Shown one piece after another: positions 27,781 through 36,228 of a stretch of 64,000 nt of DNA. The stretch spans positions 310,001 to 374,000 of the forward strand of contig NZ_OAML01000003.1 in NCBI RefSeq assembly GCF_900199435.1, written 5' to 3'. The position numbers and the translations under genes are program-made. Below the pieces are notes generated by a model. It was not told the origin of the DNA. It did not search any database and was given only the letters and a program-made list of their open reading frames with translations. This DNA comes from Pygmaiobacter massiliensis. GTDB lineage: Bacteria; Bacillota; Clostridia; Oscillospirales; Ruminococcaceae. Position 1 is the first letter of the stretch. Every line of letters starts with the position of its first letter.

Positions 27781-30201
27781 TTACGCCAAAGGCTCGAAAA
27801 CGCCGAGATCTGCCATTAGGCCGTTTGTAATACCCACGGCCGCACTGCGCAAGCCAGCCGCGGAAAAGCAGCTTTCATTCTCAGCCGGATTGACGAGATA
27901 GCCAAACTCAAACAGTACGCTGCGGAACGCAGTTTGACGGCAGACGTAAAAGTAAGCGGTATCCGCAGCGGCAGCCCGCCGCCCGGTGGAAACAGAAACA
28001 GCAGACAGCAGGTTTTGCGCCAGCGGCAGACTTTCCTGCTCGAAATAATAGCATTCTATGCCATTGACCGTATTTGTGTCTTTTACAAATTCAATGCTGT
28101 TGTGGTGCAGCGCGAGGAAGTAATCCGGCAGTTGCTCGCCGCCCAGCGCGTAGCGGTCCTGCAGGGTGGGAAAACTGTCATCGGTGCGGGTCATCGTCAC
28201 AGTAGCGCCCAGCTGCTCCAGTCGCTGACGAAGCACCTGTGCCAATGCAAGGTTGACATCTTTTTCGCAGGCACCGCCCACCAGGCCGGTAATGCCCGCC
28301 GCACCAAAGTCGGTACCGCCGTGGCCAGCGTCCAGCAATACTTTAACGCCTGCAAGCGGTTTCAGCGGGTCGCTGCCAAGCACCGGGGCAGAGGTAATCC
28401 TCAGGGTCATGCCGGTGTCGGTGCAGGCCAGATCGTAACCCCAAAACGCAAATTGGGGCGCAAATTGCAGGGTAAGCCGTGCGCCTTTTTCGGTTTTTTC
28501 TGCCGTGGCGGAAGCAATTTGCTCCGGCAGGGCGGTCAGTGGAGCAATATCGCCCAGCGATGCGCCGTAAAAATCGAGAACCAGCGTATTTTCAGTACGG
28601 GAAGGATAGCAAAGCGGAGAGCCGCCTTCCAGCTGTACCGTCAGCAGCCGATCACTCTGTGTAGTGCCCGTTACCGAAAGTGCGGGGGCAGGCAGCGGTG
28701 CGTCCAACAAATCTGCATTGCGCACCAGCAGGTAATCGCCACTTTCGAGCAGATAAGCTTTGACAATTTTGCCGCTGCGCAATGTTTCTACGGTGCCCTG
28801 CACAGTGGCGGTCATACCCTCTTTCAAGGTCATTGAAATCGCACCGTCACTTTTGGGATCCGAAAGTGCAGAGGCAATCTGCCCCGTAATTTGAATGGTG
28901 CGCCCGGCCAGCTCTGTATTCAGCGAGGTATCCGGGGTTGGCGTTTTGCCGCCGGTGCCCGGCTCTGGCGCATTGCGGGTTACGGTGAGCGCCGCAGTGG
29001 TTTCACCTTGGGTTAGCGTAAAGCTGTTATCGCCCATTGCAAGCGGTACAAAAACGGCAAAGCTGCCATTTTTGGTGGTGCGGGCAACTTCACTGCCGTT
29101 TAACAGCAACGGCTGTGCCGGGTCGCTGGTACCGAGAATCAGGCAGTTTTCACGGGTGGTTGTGCTCTCCGGCTTTGGTGTGCCGATTTGCAAGGTGCCC
29201 GGCACCGGCAGAGATTCGGCGTTTAGCGGGTTGCCCAGCGCAGTTACCATAGCGCCGATGTGCCGCGCATTGCTGCCCAGTGTGCCAAACACGGCACCCG
29301 GCAATTTGTTGGCGGTGGCAAGGGCATAATAACGCTCTTCGCCGCCTAGGGTAGAGAGCGTATCCGGCCAGACTGCCCCGGCTTTTGCGGCGAGGCAGTC
29401 TGCATAAAGGCTGCCGTCTTCTGACTCTATTCTGGGTACCAGCAGCGAAAAACCGCCGCTGACGAGCGCAGGCAAATCTTTTCTGCGCCCGGAAAGCTCG
29501 TTAAAATCGCAAAGGCCGGCAGTGGTTTTAGCGTTCGCGTGAGTAATTGCGGCTGCAAGTTGGGTCAGCTCTTCCACCGAGGGAGACACGGCGGAAGGAT
29601 CTTGGATTAAAATGCCCGCAGCCGGGTAATTTTGAGCAAGATAAGCGAGATCTTTTACCAATAATTTGGCATAGCTTTTGTCGGCGGGGTCAAAATACTG
29701 AATATCCCCCAAAGTGAGCAGAGTCGCGGTAGTGGCCGGCGAGCCTTTCGCATATTCCGGCGGTGTAAAGGTAAGTTTGGTGGGGTGCATGCTGCCAACC
29801 CCGGCAGTGTAAGGGGCAACTAAAATGTACACGGCAATCTGCTTTGCGTTTGCCGTGCGGCAGAACAGCGCAAGAGGGTCTTCTCCGCCCGGGTAGGACG
29901 CAAACACAGGACTTTGGTAATATACCTGGTTGCCGGGATGTGCCTCAAAAAGCAGTGTGTTAAGCCCGGCGGCCTGTGCGGCGGCAACAGCTTCGTCCGC
30001 CCATTGCTGCAATGCTTTGCCGGTAGCGCCCTCTGGTGGTGGCTGGGTACGGGCCGCAGCGGCAGCACCCTGCGGGGCAAACGGCACGGCTGCTTTGCCG
30101 GGCAGCAAAACAAAAAGCCCGGCAAGCAGTACGGCAGCGAGTACCAGTACCAGGGCTACGGTCAGCGATGATTTTTTGCGGGTGCGGGTGTTTTGTGTCA
30201 A
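27781..30201 (-). CDS. N-acetylmuramoyl-L-alanine amidase fused to a decayed GHL10-like domain
   Basis: 806 aa. TM or signal segment at about 12-34; a GHL10-like region (about 60-330) with AAGLNTLLFEAHP that aligns with AAGLNRVLLHVRP of the hydrolase at 3365-4687; Ig-like and beta-rich linkers (about 340-615); and a C-terminal Amidase_3 domain (about 618-800) with zinc ligands in DAGHGG, ACEKDVN and LHHNS and catalytic Glu in LFEFGYL. It should cut the muramic acid-L-Ala bond of peptidoglycan outside the cell. In the GHL10 part the acidic DGVQFDDY motif is replaced by AGILIQDPSA, so it probably only binds. Start is TTG at 30201 with AGGAAAGGA upstream. Confidence 0.85.
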   Translation of the reverse strand: MTQNTRTRKKSSLTVALVLVLAAVLLAGLFVLLPGKAAVPFAPQGAAAAARTQPPPEGATGKALQQWADEAVAAAQAAGLNTLLFEAHPGNQVYYQSPVFASYPGGEDPLALFCRTANAKQIAVYILVAPYTAGVGSMHPTKLTFTPPEYAKGSPATTATLLTLGDIQYFDPADKSYAKLLVKDLAYLAQNYPAAGILIQDPSAVSPSVEELTQLAAAITHANAKTTAGLCDFNELSGRRKDLPALVSGGFSLLVPRIESEDGSLYADCLAAKAGAVWPDTLSTLGGEERYYALATANKLPGAVFGTLGSNARHIGAMVTALGNPLNAESLPVPGTLQIGTPKPESTTTRENCLILGTSDPAQPLLLNGSEVARTTKNGSFAVFVPLAMGDNSFTLTQGETTAALTVTRNAPEPGTGGKTPTPDTSLNTELAGRTIQITGQIASALSDPKSDGAISMTLKEGMTATVQGTVETLRSGKIVKAYLLESGDYLLVRNADLLDAPLPAPALSVTGTTQSDRLLTVQLEGGSPLCYPSRTENTLVLDFYGASLGDIAPLTALPEQIASATAEKTEKGARLTLQFAPQFAFWGYDLACTDTGMTLRITSAPVLGSDPLKPLAGVKVLLDAGHGGTDFGAAGITGLVGGACEKDVNLALAQVLRQRLEQLGATVTMTRTDDSFPTLQDRYALGGEQLPDYFLALHHNSIEFVKDTNTVNGIECYYFEQESLPLAQNLLSAVSVSTGRRAAAADTAYFYVCRQTAFRSVLFEFGYLVNPAENESCFSAAGLRSAAVGITNGLMADLGVFEPLA

Positions 30202-30338
30202 GTGCGGTCAATCCTTTCCTGTCGGCAGCAAAAAACAGCCGTTATTATTGTATGAGGCCTTCTGCGGCAGAAAGACGTGTTTTTTTAACAAGCCCAAGCC
30301 GCAGTGTTACATTTGTTGGTTTTCGTGTGGGCATATGA

Positions 30339-30369
30339 TAAAAAAGCACTGCCGTAAACAAGCAGTGCC
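30339..30369 (-). terminator. Terminator of the phosphoesterase gene
   Basis: GCACTGC and GCAGTGC arms; TTTTTT follows on the minus strand. Confidence 0.8.
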
Positions 30370-30391
30370 ATATCGCGCAGGGCGTAAATCT

Positions 30392-31081
30392 TCACTTTTT
30401 GCGCTGTACTTTAAACAGCGGAAGCACTTTTTTATAAACCGCAGTTGCTTTGGGACCCAGTGTTTGGTCTCGGTGCTGAGAGCCGAAATACCAATGAGTA
30501 TACTGCAATTTGGCGGCAAGTTCATCAAAATAGTTTTCCAGTGGATTGGTTTCCAGCAGGCCGCGGGTCTCAAGGTTCATAAAGGTGAGCATGCGGGCGG
30601 GCAGTGCGTGGGTCAGCACATAGTCTACCTGGTTGTCGCAGGCGGCAATGCTGGCTTCGCAGCGGGCATATTCTTCATCGCTCGGCAGTTCGCGGCTCCA
30701 CCAGCTTTGCCCCTCGATGCGACTGTCCATATCCGGGCTTTCACCGCCGCCAAAGCAAAGCAGTTTTTTCTCTTCAATCGTGTAAACTTCGCCGCGCATC
30801 AGATGATACAGCTTGCCGCTGATCTGCTGTGCACGCCCACCGGCAAAATCAGTGACTTCATAGCTGTCCAGCAGGTCGTAGTTTTCGTGCGCACCGTCGA
30901 GGAATAGCAGTTGGTAGCGGCGTTTGCCCAGCCATTTCAGCATCTTTTTTTCTGCTTTTGAACCGTCCCATAAAAAGCCGAAATCGCCCAGCACAATAAG
31001 CGTATCTTTGCGGCCCAGCTTTACCGGAAGACTGCGCAGCCGGTCAACGTCACCGTGCAGGTCTGCTGTCACATAAATCAT
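30392..31081 (-). CDS. Calcineurin-like metallophosphoesterase
   Basis: 229 aa. Metal-binding motifs are TADLHGD (D-x-H), VLGDFGFLWD (GD), DGAHENYD (a GNHE variant, with Ala for Asn), then THALP and the GSQH region near the C-terminus. It is likely a soluble phosphatase or phosphodiesterase; the substrate cannot be inferred. The ATG at 31081 was chosen because the motif-bearing domain starts there and GGGGA lies upstream. The gene is divergent from the D,D-carboxypeptidase gene. Confidence 0.85.
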   Translation of the reverse strand: MIYVTADLHGDVDRLRSLPVKLGRKDTLIVLGDFGFLWDGSKAEKKMLKWLGKRRYQLLFLDGAHENYDLLDSYEVTDFAGGRAQQISGKLYHLMRGEVYTIEEKKLLCFGGGESPDMDSRIEGQSWWSRELPSDEEYARCEASIAACDNQVDYVLTHALPARMLTFMNLETRGLLETNPLENYFDELAAKLQYTHWYFGSQHRDQTLGPKATAVYKKVLPLFKVQRKK

Positions 31082-31160
31082 TGTAGGAAATCCCCTTTGT
31101 GGATCGTATTTTTTACAGTATCCTTTATTTACGCAAGTTTTTGGGAAGAGTAAATTTGTT

Positions 31161-31189
31161 TTGAAAAAGAGGGGGGAGTATGCTATACT
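31161..31189 (+). promoter_or_regulatory. Sigma-A promoter of the D,D-carboxypeptidase gene
   Basis: TTGAAA, 17-base spacer, TATACT; leader of about 135 bases to the chosen ATG. Confidence 0.75.
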
Positions 31190-31330
31190 AACAACTGTAT
31201 ATCCACCCATCAAAAACATAGTTTTTGATGATTATAGCATATTTCGACCTATATTACTATATTTTGCGCAGGGCAAAGAATGGAAAAGTATCCTGCGCTT
31301 TACGATTTGCCGAAAGGACGACCCCGCTGC

Positions 31331-32716
31331 ATGAAAAAATTCATTTCTCTCGCACTTGTATGTTTGCTTTCTGTCTCGGCGCTGGCACTGCCTTCCTCTG
31401 CTGCCACTTTCACCCCGCCGTTTGAGCCCAATGCCACAAGCGTTTATATGGTGAATATGGATACCGGCACCGTACTGTATGAGAAAAATGCCCATGAAAA
31501 ACGTGCCCCCGCCAGTCTTACCAAAATTATGACGGCGCTGCTTCTGCTTGAAAATGTGCAGGACCTCGACGGAACTGTGGTAACTGCGCCGGGCTATATT
31601 TTTGATGAGCTGTACGGACAGGGCGCATCCAGTGCCGATATCTGGCCTTACGAAGAAGTTTCGATGCGCAGCTTGCTCTATGCTATGATGCTGCCCAGCG
31701 GCAACGAAGCTGCAAGTATTGTTGCTGACCATATTGGTGGTGGCAGCATTGCAAGCTTTTGCTCGCTGATGACAGCGCGCGCCCAGCAGCTTGGCGCAAA
31801 AGACACCAATTTTACCTGCGCACACGGCCTTTACGGCATGGCCGAAAGCCATTATTCCACCGCGTATGATATGTATTTAATCGCCAAGGAATGCTGGTAC
31901 AGCGAAAACCCAACAGTGCAGAACACCTTCCGCGAGGTGGCGTCCTCTACCGAGTACTGGATGCCGCTTTCCAACAAGCACACCACAGCGTTGTACCCTG
32001 GCTCTACACCAGAGGGCAAAAGCTATGCTATCCGCACCACCAACGCAATGATGCGTTTTGGCACCCCGTACTATATGCCGGAAGTGAAAGGCATCAAAAC
32101 AGGCTCTACCCCAGAGGCTGGGTACAACCTGATTACCACCGCCACCAAAAACGGAGAAACCTACCTGCTGGTGGTTATGGGTACCCCTTACGAGAAGGAT
32201 GCGGACGGCTACGGCCTGGCATTCGGTGTTTCCAAACAATTATACGACTGGGCATTTAATAATTTTTCAGTGCGCCCGGCGTTGGACACCACCAAAGACA
32301 TTACTGAAATTCCGGTAAAGTACTCATCCGAGACAGACACGCTGATGCTTCGCCCGGCAGATGATCTCATGACACTGCTGCCCAAAGAGTCAGACGAAAC
32401 AACAGTGGGCAAAACCTTTAATTTGCCGGAATCTGTGAGCGCGCCGGTCAAAAAAGGCGACGTGGTGGGCACCGTAACCCTTTCGCTTGCCGGCGAAGAG
32501 GTTGGTACAGTGGACCTGGTCGCCACCAAGGACGTCGAGCGCAACACAGCGCTCTTCATCATTGCACAAATTGGTGGATTCTTCTCTTCGTTGTACTTTA
32601 AGGTGCTTGCCGTTTTGGTTGGCATCACGTTGTGTATTTATGTCGGTTATCTGATTTGGATTAACCGGAATAATAAAAAGCGGCGCAAAGTAGACCGCAA
32701 TCATCGTCGCTTCTAA
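31331..32716 (+). CDS. D-alanyl-D-alanine carboxypeptidase (DacA/DacF type, PBP5 class)
   Basis: 461 aa. Signal peptide at about 1-24 with an ALPSSAA cleavage region. The penicillin-binding fold has S62-L-T-K65, the SGN motif (LPSGNEA, about 129) and KTG (GIKTGS, about 258). A C-terminal beta domain leads to a membrane segment at about 415-440 and a very basic cytoplasmic tail (NKKRRKVDRNHRR). It trims the terminal D-Ala from peptidoglycan stem peptides. I chose the ATG at 31331, where the signal peptide begins; an ATG at 31280 would add 17 residues. pncB follows after a palindrome. Confidence 0.92.
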   Translation: MKKFISLALVCLLSVSALALPSSAATFTPPFEPNATSVYMVNMDTGTVLYEKNAHEKRAPASLTKIMTALLLLENVQDLDGTVVTAPGYIFDELYGQGASSADIWPYEEVSMRSLLYAMMLPSGNEAASIVADHIGGGSIASFCSLMTARAQQLGAKDTNFTCAHGLYGMAESHYSTAYDMYLIAKECWYSENPTVQNTFREVASSTEYWMPLSNKHTTALYPGSTPEGKSYAIRTTNAMMRFGTPYYMPEVKGIKTGSTPEAGYNLITTATKNGETYLLVVMGTPYEKDADGYGLAFGVSKQLYDWAFNNFSVRPALDTTKDITEIPVKYSSETDTLMLRPADDLMTLLPKESDETTVGKTFNLPESVSAPVKKGDVVGTVTLSLAGEEVGTVDLVATKDVERNTALFIIAQIGGFFSSLYFKVLAVLVGITLCIYVGYLIWINRNNKKRRKVDRNHRRF

Positions 32717-32746
32717 CAAGCTGGGCGCTACCCGGTAAACCAGAAT

Positions 32747-32769
32747 GTTTGAAAAAAGTTTTTTCAAAC
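32747..32769. promoter_or_regulatory. 23-bp perfect palindrome between the carboxypeptidase gene and pncB
   Basis: Arms GTTTGAAAAAA and TTTTTTCAAAC with one central G. It could be an operator or a weak hairpin; the almost loop-free form argues against a normal terminator. Confidence 0.5.
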
Positions 32770-32837
32770 AGGCAGCCAGCACACTATGCCGTGCGGGGCG
32801 AAAGCCTAAGGCTGCGAGGAAAGGAAAGGTTATCAAG

Positions 32838-34286
32838 ATGGACGTTAAACAACCGCGCAACCTAACGATGCTGACCGACTTTTACGAAATTACGATGGCG
32901 GCTGGCTACTTTGAGGAAGATTACAAAGAGCAGATCTGCGTTTTCGATATGTTTTTCCGCAGGGTGCCGGACGGCGGTGGATTTGCCATCTGCGCCGGGG
33001 TCGAGCAGCTTGTAGAAGCACTCAAAAACATCAAATTCACCGACGAGGATATTGCCTACCTGCGCAGCTGCAATTGCTTTAGCGAGCGCTTTCTTGCGTA
33101 TCTCTCAGAGCTGAAATTCTCCTGCAACGTGTGGGCGCTGCCGGAGGGCACTCCGATCTTCCCCGGTGAGCCCATCGTTACGGTTGAGGGCCCCGCGATT
33201 GAAGCACAGCTGATTGAAACGCTGCTGCTCGTCAACATGAACCATCAAAGCCTGATTGCCACCAAAGCAAGCCGCATCTGCCGCGCAGCAGCGGGCCGCC
33301 CCGTAGCCGAGTTCGGTGCACGCCGCGCACAGAGCTATGACGCCGCAGTGTACGGCGCACGTGCTGCTTACATCGGCGGTGTCGCCTCTACCAGCTGCGT
33401 GTTCGCCGCGCGCGATTTTGGCATTCCCGCTTCGGGCACAATGGCGCACTCCTGGGTGCAGATGTTCCCCAGCGAGTATGAATCGTTTAAAAAGTATGCC
33501 GAGCTGTACCCGGATAACTGCGTGCTGCTGGTAGATACCTACAACGTCATCAAAAGCGGTATTCCCAATGCGATTCGCGTGTTTGAAGAGGTGCTTCAGC
33601 CGCTCGGTATTCGCCCGAAAGGCGTGCGCATTGATTCCGGCGATATTGCTTACCTTTCCAAAAAGGCTCGCGAGCTGCTGGATGCTGCGGGCTACCAGGA
33701 CGTGAAAATCGTTGCCTCTAACTCACTGGACGAATATATCGTGCGCGATTTGATTTTGCAGGATGCCAAGGTGGACAGTTTTGGCATCGGTGAGAACCTC
33801 ATCACCAGCAAAAGCGACCCCGTATTTGGCGGCGTTTACAAGCTGGCTGCTGTAAAGCAGAGCGAAGGCTATCTGCCAAAAATCAAGGTGAGCGAATCGG
33901 TAGAAAAACTCACCACTCCGCACCGCAAAAAGATCTGGCGTATTTTTGACAACAAAACCGGCAAAGCAATGGCAGACTATATCACGGTGTATGACGAAGA
34001 GGTCGATACCACAAGCGGCATCACCCTGTTTGACCCGATTGAAACCTGGAAGACCAAAACGCTGGAGGACTGCACCGCGAAGCCCATCCAGGTGCAGCTG
34101 TTTGAAAATGGCACCTGTGTTTATGATTTGCCGTCGCTGGAGAGCATTCGAACTTTCTGCGCTGAGCAGGTAGATACGCTGTGGGACGAGGTAAAACGCT
34201 TCGAATTCCCGCACCGCTATTATGTTGACCTTTCCCAAAAACTGTGGGACGAGCGTCAGCGCTTGCTGAAAGAGTGCTCGAAATAA
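32838..34286 (+). CDS. pncB: Nicotinate phosphoribosyltransferase
   Basis: Joins nicotinate and PRPP to make nicotinate mononucleotide in NAD salvage. 482 aa. Recognisable regions are LTDFYEITMAAGYF at the start, FGARRAQSYDAA, ASTSCVFAARDFGIPASGTMAHSWVQ, VDTYNVIKSGIPNA and VRIDSGDIAYLSKKAR, including the His that is phosphorylated in family members. The ATG at 32838 has GGAAAGG upstream. No other NAD gene is adjacent. A terminator follows. Confidence 0.93.
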   Translation: MDVKQPRNLTMLTDFYEITMAAGYFEEDYKEQICVFDMFFRRVPDGGGFAICAGVEQLVEALKNIKFTDEDIAYLRSCNCFSERFLAYLSELKFSCNVWALPEGTPIFPGEPIVTVEGPAIEAQLIETLLLVNMNHQSLIATKASRICRAAAGRPVAEFGARRAQSYDAAVYGARAAYIGGVASTSCVFAARDFGIPASGTMAHSWVQMFPSEYESFKKYAELYPDNCVLLVDTYNVIKSGIPNAIRVFEEVLQPLGIRPKGVRIDSGDIAYLSKKARELLDAAGYQDVKIVASNSLDEYIVRDLILQDAKVDSFGIGENLITSKSDPVFGGVYKLAAVKQSEGYLPKIKVSESVEKLTTPHRKKIWRIFDNKTGKAMADYITVYDEEVDTTSGITLFDPIETWKTKTLEDCTAKPIQVQLFENGTCVYDLPSLESIRTFCAEQVDTLWDEVKRFEFPHRYYVDLSQKLWDERQRLLKECSK

Positions 34287-34294
34287 AATTACAC

Positions 34295-34336
34295 AAAAAA
34301 GGCACCACCGCAAAGAAAACGGTGGTGCCTTTTTCT
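34295..34336 (+). terminator. Terminator after pncB, probably bidirectional
   Basis: GGCACCACCG and CGGTGGTGCC with A6 before and T5 after. Confidence 0.88.
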
Positions 34337-34342
34337 ATCCAA

Positions 34343-35050
34343 TTACGTCAGCAGGTTGCTTTGCAAAAAGCTGCGCAGTGCAGCAAGGTCCTGCGGGGTA
34401 TAAAAGTAATGTGCAGACCCTTGCGCCACAGTGAGCCGGCAGCCGAATTGCGCTGCAAAATCATCTATGGCTGCGCGCGGAGTCATGTCATCCTGTGCGC
34501 CATATAAAATAGCAGTATCAGTGGGCCAGTGCTGCACCGGGTGCTGTTTTACGTACTGGTAGTAGTCCCAGTAAAGCGTTTGCCCGATAGGGGTAGGAAT
34601 GACTTGTTCTTGGCGCAGCTGCTCTTCTGAGATGCCGAAACCCTGCATCATCCCGTGGATGAGCATTTCCATATCCACAATGGGAGAGAGAAATAGACTT
34701 TGCCGCAATGGAGCATCATGCAGTGCCAGTAAACTGAAATAGGCCCCCATGCTGTTGGCGAAAAGGCTGATTTGTGCAAATTCGGTTTGCGCAAAGGCCA
34801 GCACCTGCTGCAACTCTGCAACGCAGGTTTGCACCTTGCAAAGCGTTTCTTCCTGTTTGCGATCGCCGTGCTCGGGCAAATCAAAGCTGAGCACCTGATA
34901 CCCGCGCTCAGTGGCGATTTCCGCAAGCAGAGCAATCGGCACGTCTGACTTGGAAGACCCGCTGCCGTGTACCGCAAGAATGACGCGCTCGCTTTGCGGC
35001 CCCCACAAAAGTGCAGGGATATGCTGTATAGATAAATTTTGCAAAAGCAA
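34343..35050 (-). CDS. Alpha/beta hydrolase
   Basis: 235 aa. The fold shows ILAVHGSGSSKSD (oxyanion strand), nucleophile elbow FANSMGAY, acid YGAQDDMTP and His GSAHYFYTP. The elbow is A-N-S-M-G where GxSxG is usual. The substrate is unknown; small serine esterase is the best guess. I set the start at TTG 35050, six bases after GGAGGTG; no ATG is well placed. It lies 54 bases after the acyltransferase gene on the same strand. Confidence 0.78.
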   Translation of the reverse strand: MLLQNLSIQHIPALLWGPQSERVILAVHGSGSSKSDVPIALLAEIATERGYQVLSFDLPEHGDRKQEETLCKVQTCVAELQQVLAFAQTEFAQISLFANSMGAYFSLLALHDAPLRQSLFLSPIVDMEMLIHGMMQGFGISEEQLRQEQVIPTPIGQTLYWDYYQYVKQHPVQHWPTDTAILYGAQDDMTPRAAIDDFAAQFGCRLTVAQGSAHYFYTPQDLAALRSFLQSNLLT

Positions 35051-35104
35051 GAAAAACACCTCCAAATGCGCGGGCAAAAACACTCTGTAAAGCAGCGTTG
35101 CAGG

Positions 35105-36127
35105 CTAGTGGCTTGCAGCGCGCGCAGGGGGTTTACTAAACGGGTAGTGCATCAGTGGGGCAAGCAACTTGCGCACTGGCCGGCTGGAGAGGAGAAGCAC
35201 CAGTGCTGCCGTCAGCAGCAATACTTCCAAGCGGCTGTCAGCCCAGTCTTTGATAGAAAAGTCGCCGTTTTGCAGAATCCGCAGAATGAATCCATGTGCC
35301 AAGTATACAGGCATGGTGTGCTGGCCAACCCGAGTAATCAGCGGCAGCGGGCGGTTGGGGAAAATCGCAAGAAACAAGAAGATAAAAACAAATGCGATGA
35401 CAATGGAAAGCCCGCGCACAGCAGCACCATATTGCAGCTTTTCATAAGGATAAGAGCCATAAAGCCAGCTGGCACGCAGGTCGTGCCGGAACAGGTAAAG
35501 CAAGACGGCAGCGGCAAGCGCCCCGGTGCCGAGCAACAGCTTTGCGGTTCGCTTTCTGCTGCTTTTTTGCGGCAGTGCCTCCGCCAGCTTTTCATACCCT
35601 GCCGAGCGCCGGAAATAAAACCCGGCAGCAAAAAAGGGCAGCATCACCAATATGCGTGACAGGCTAAGGTAATACGAGATGCTTTCGTCATACCCAATGG
35701 CAAGCGAAAGTGCCATCATAGCTGCCAGTGCAAGCCACCGGCGGCCCGGCCGCACCAATTCTAAAAACGGAATGGCAAGGTGCCAGACGATGGTGGCCAT
35801 CAGGTACCACATCAGCCAGTAGGGCTTGGTGAACTGGATGTCCTTTTGCTGGTCCAGCAGCTGGTTACAGAATACAAGGTAAAGCAACTGAAACACAAGG
35901 TAGGGATATACCAGATTGCGGGCAATCTTTCCGGGATGATAGGTGGCCATCATACCGGTTAAAAAAGAGAAAGCTGGCATGTGGAACGAGTAGATTAACA
36001 AGTATAAGTACGAGCTGCCCTGAAACGGCAGCACCTCGCACAGGTGCCCCAGCACCACACAGCAGATTAAAAAAGCCTTGATATTGTCTGCGCTGTAAAG
36101 TCGATTGGTTTGGTTGTGCATGATCAT
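35105..36127 (-). CDS. Acyltransferase 3 family membrane protein
   Basis: 340 aa with about ten membrane segments. It begins with RLYSADNIKAFLICCVVLGHL, whose conserved His-rich first helix is typical of the family, followed by SFHMPAFSFLTGMMA and the WYLMATIVWHL stretch. Such proteins acetylate or otherwise acylate surface glycans or lipids (OatA-like, without the SGNH domain here). The acceptor is unknown. It is first of a probable two-gene unit with the hydrolase. Confidence 0.85.
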   Translation of the reverse strand: MIMHNQTNRLYSADNIKAFLICCVVLGHLCEVLPFQGSSYLYLLIYSFHMPAFSFLTGMMATYHPGKIARNLVYPYLVFQLLYLVFCNQLLDQQKDIQFTKPYWLMWYLMATIVWHLAIPFLELVRPGRRWLALAAMMALSLAIGYDESISYYLSLSRILVMLPFFAAGFYFRRSAGYEKLAEALPQKSSRKRTAKLLLGTGALAAAVLLYLFRHDLRASWLYGSYPYEKLQYGAAVRGLSIVIAFVFIFLFLAIFPNRPLPLITRVGQHTMPVYLAHGFILRILQNGDFSIKDWADSRLEVLLLTAALVLLLSSRPVRKLLAPLMHYPFSKPPARAASH

Positions 36128-36171
36128 ATTTGCTCTCTGATTCTTTTGAATTTTGCGAGTAGTTCAAGCCG

Positions 36172-36205
36172 CTAAAAAGGCAGCCCACACGGGCTGCCTT
36201 TTTAG
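36172..36205 (-). terminator. Terminator of the ddl-murI-DUF1934-argS operon
   Basis: TAAAAAGGCAGCCC and GGGCTGCCTTTTTA around ACAC; works in either direction. Confidence 0.88.
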
Positions 36206-36228
36206 TATGACTTGGGTAAAAGTGTCGG

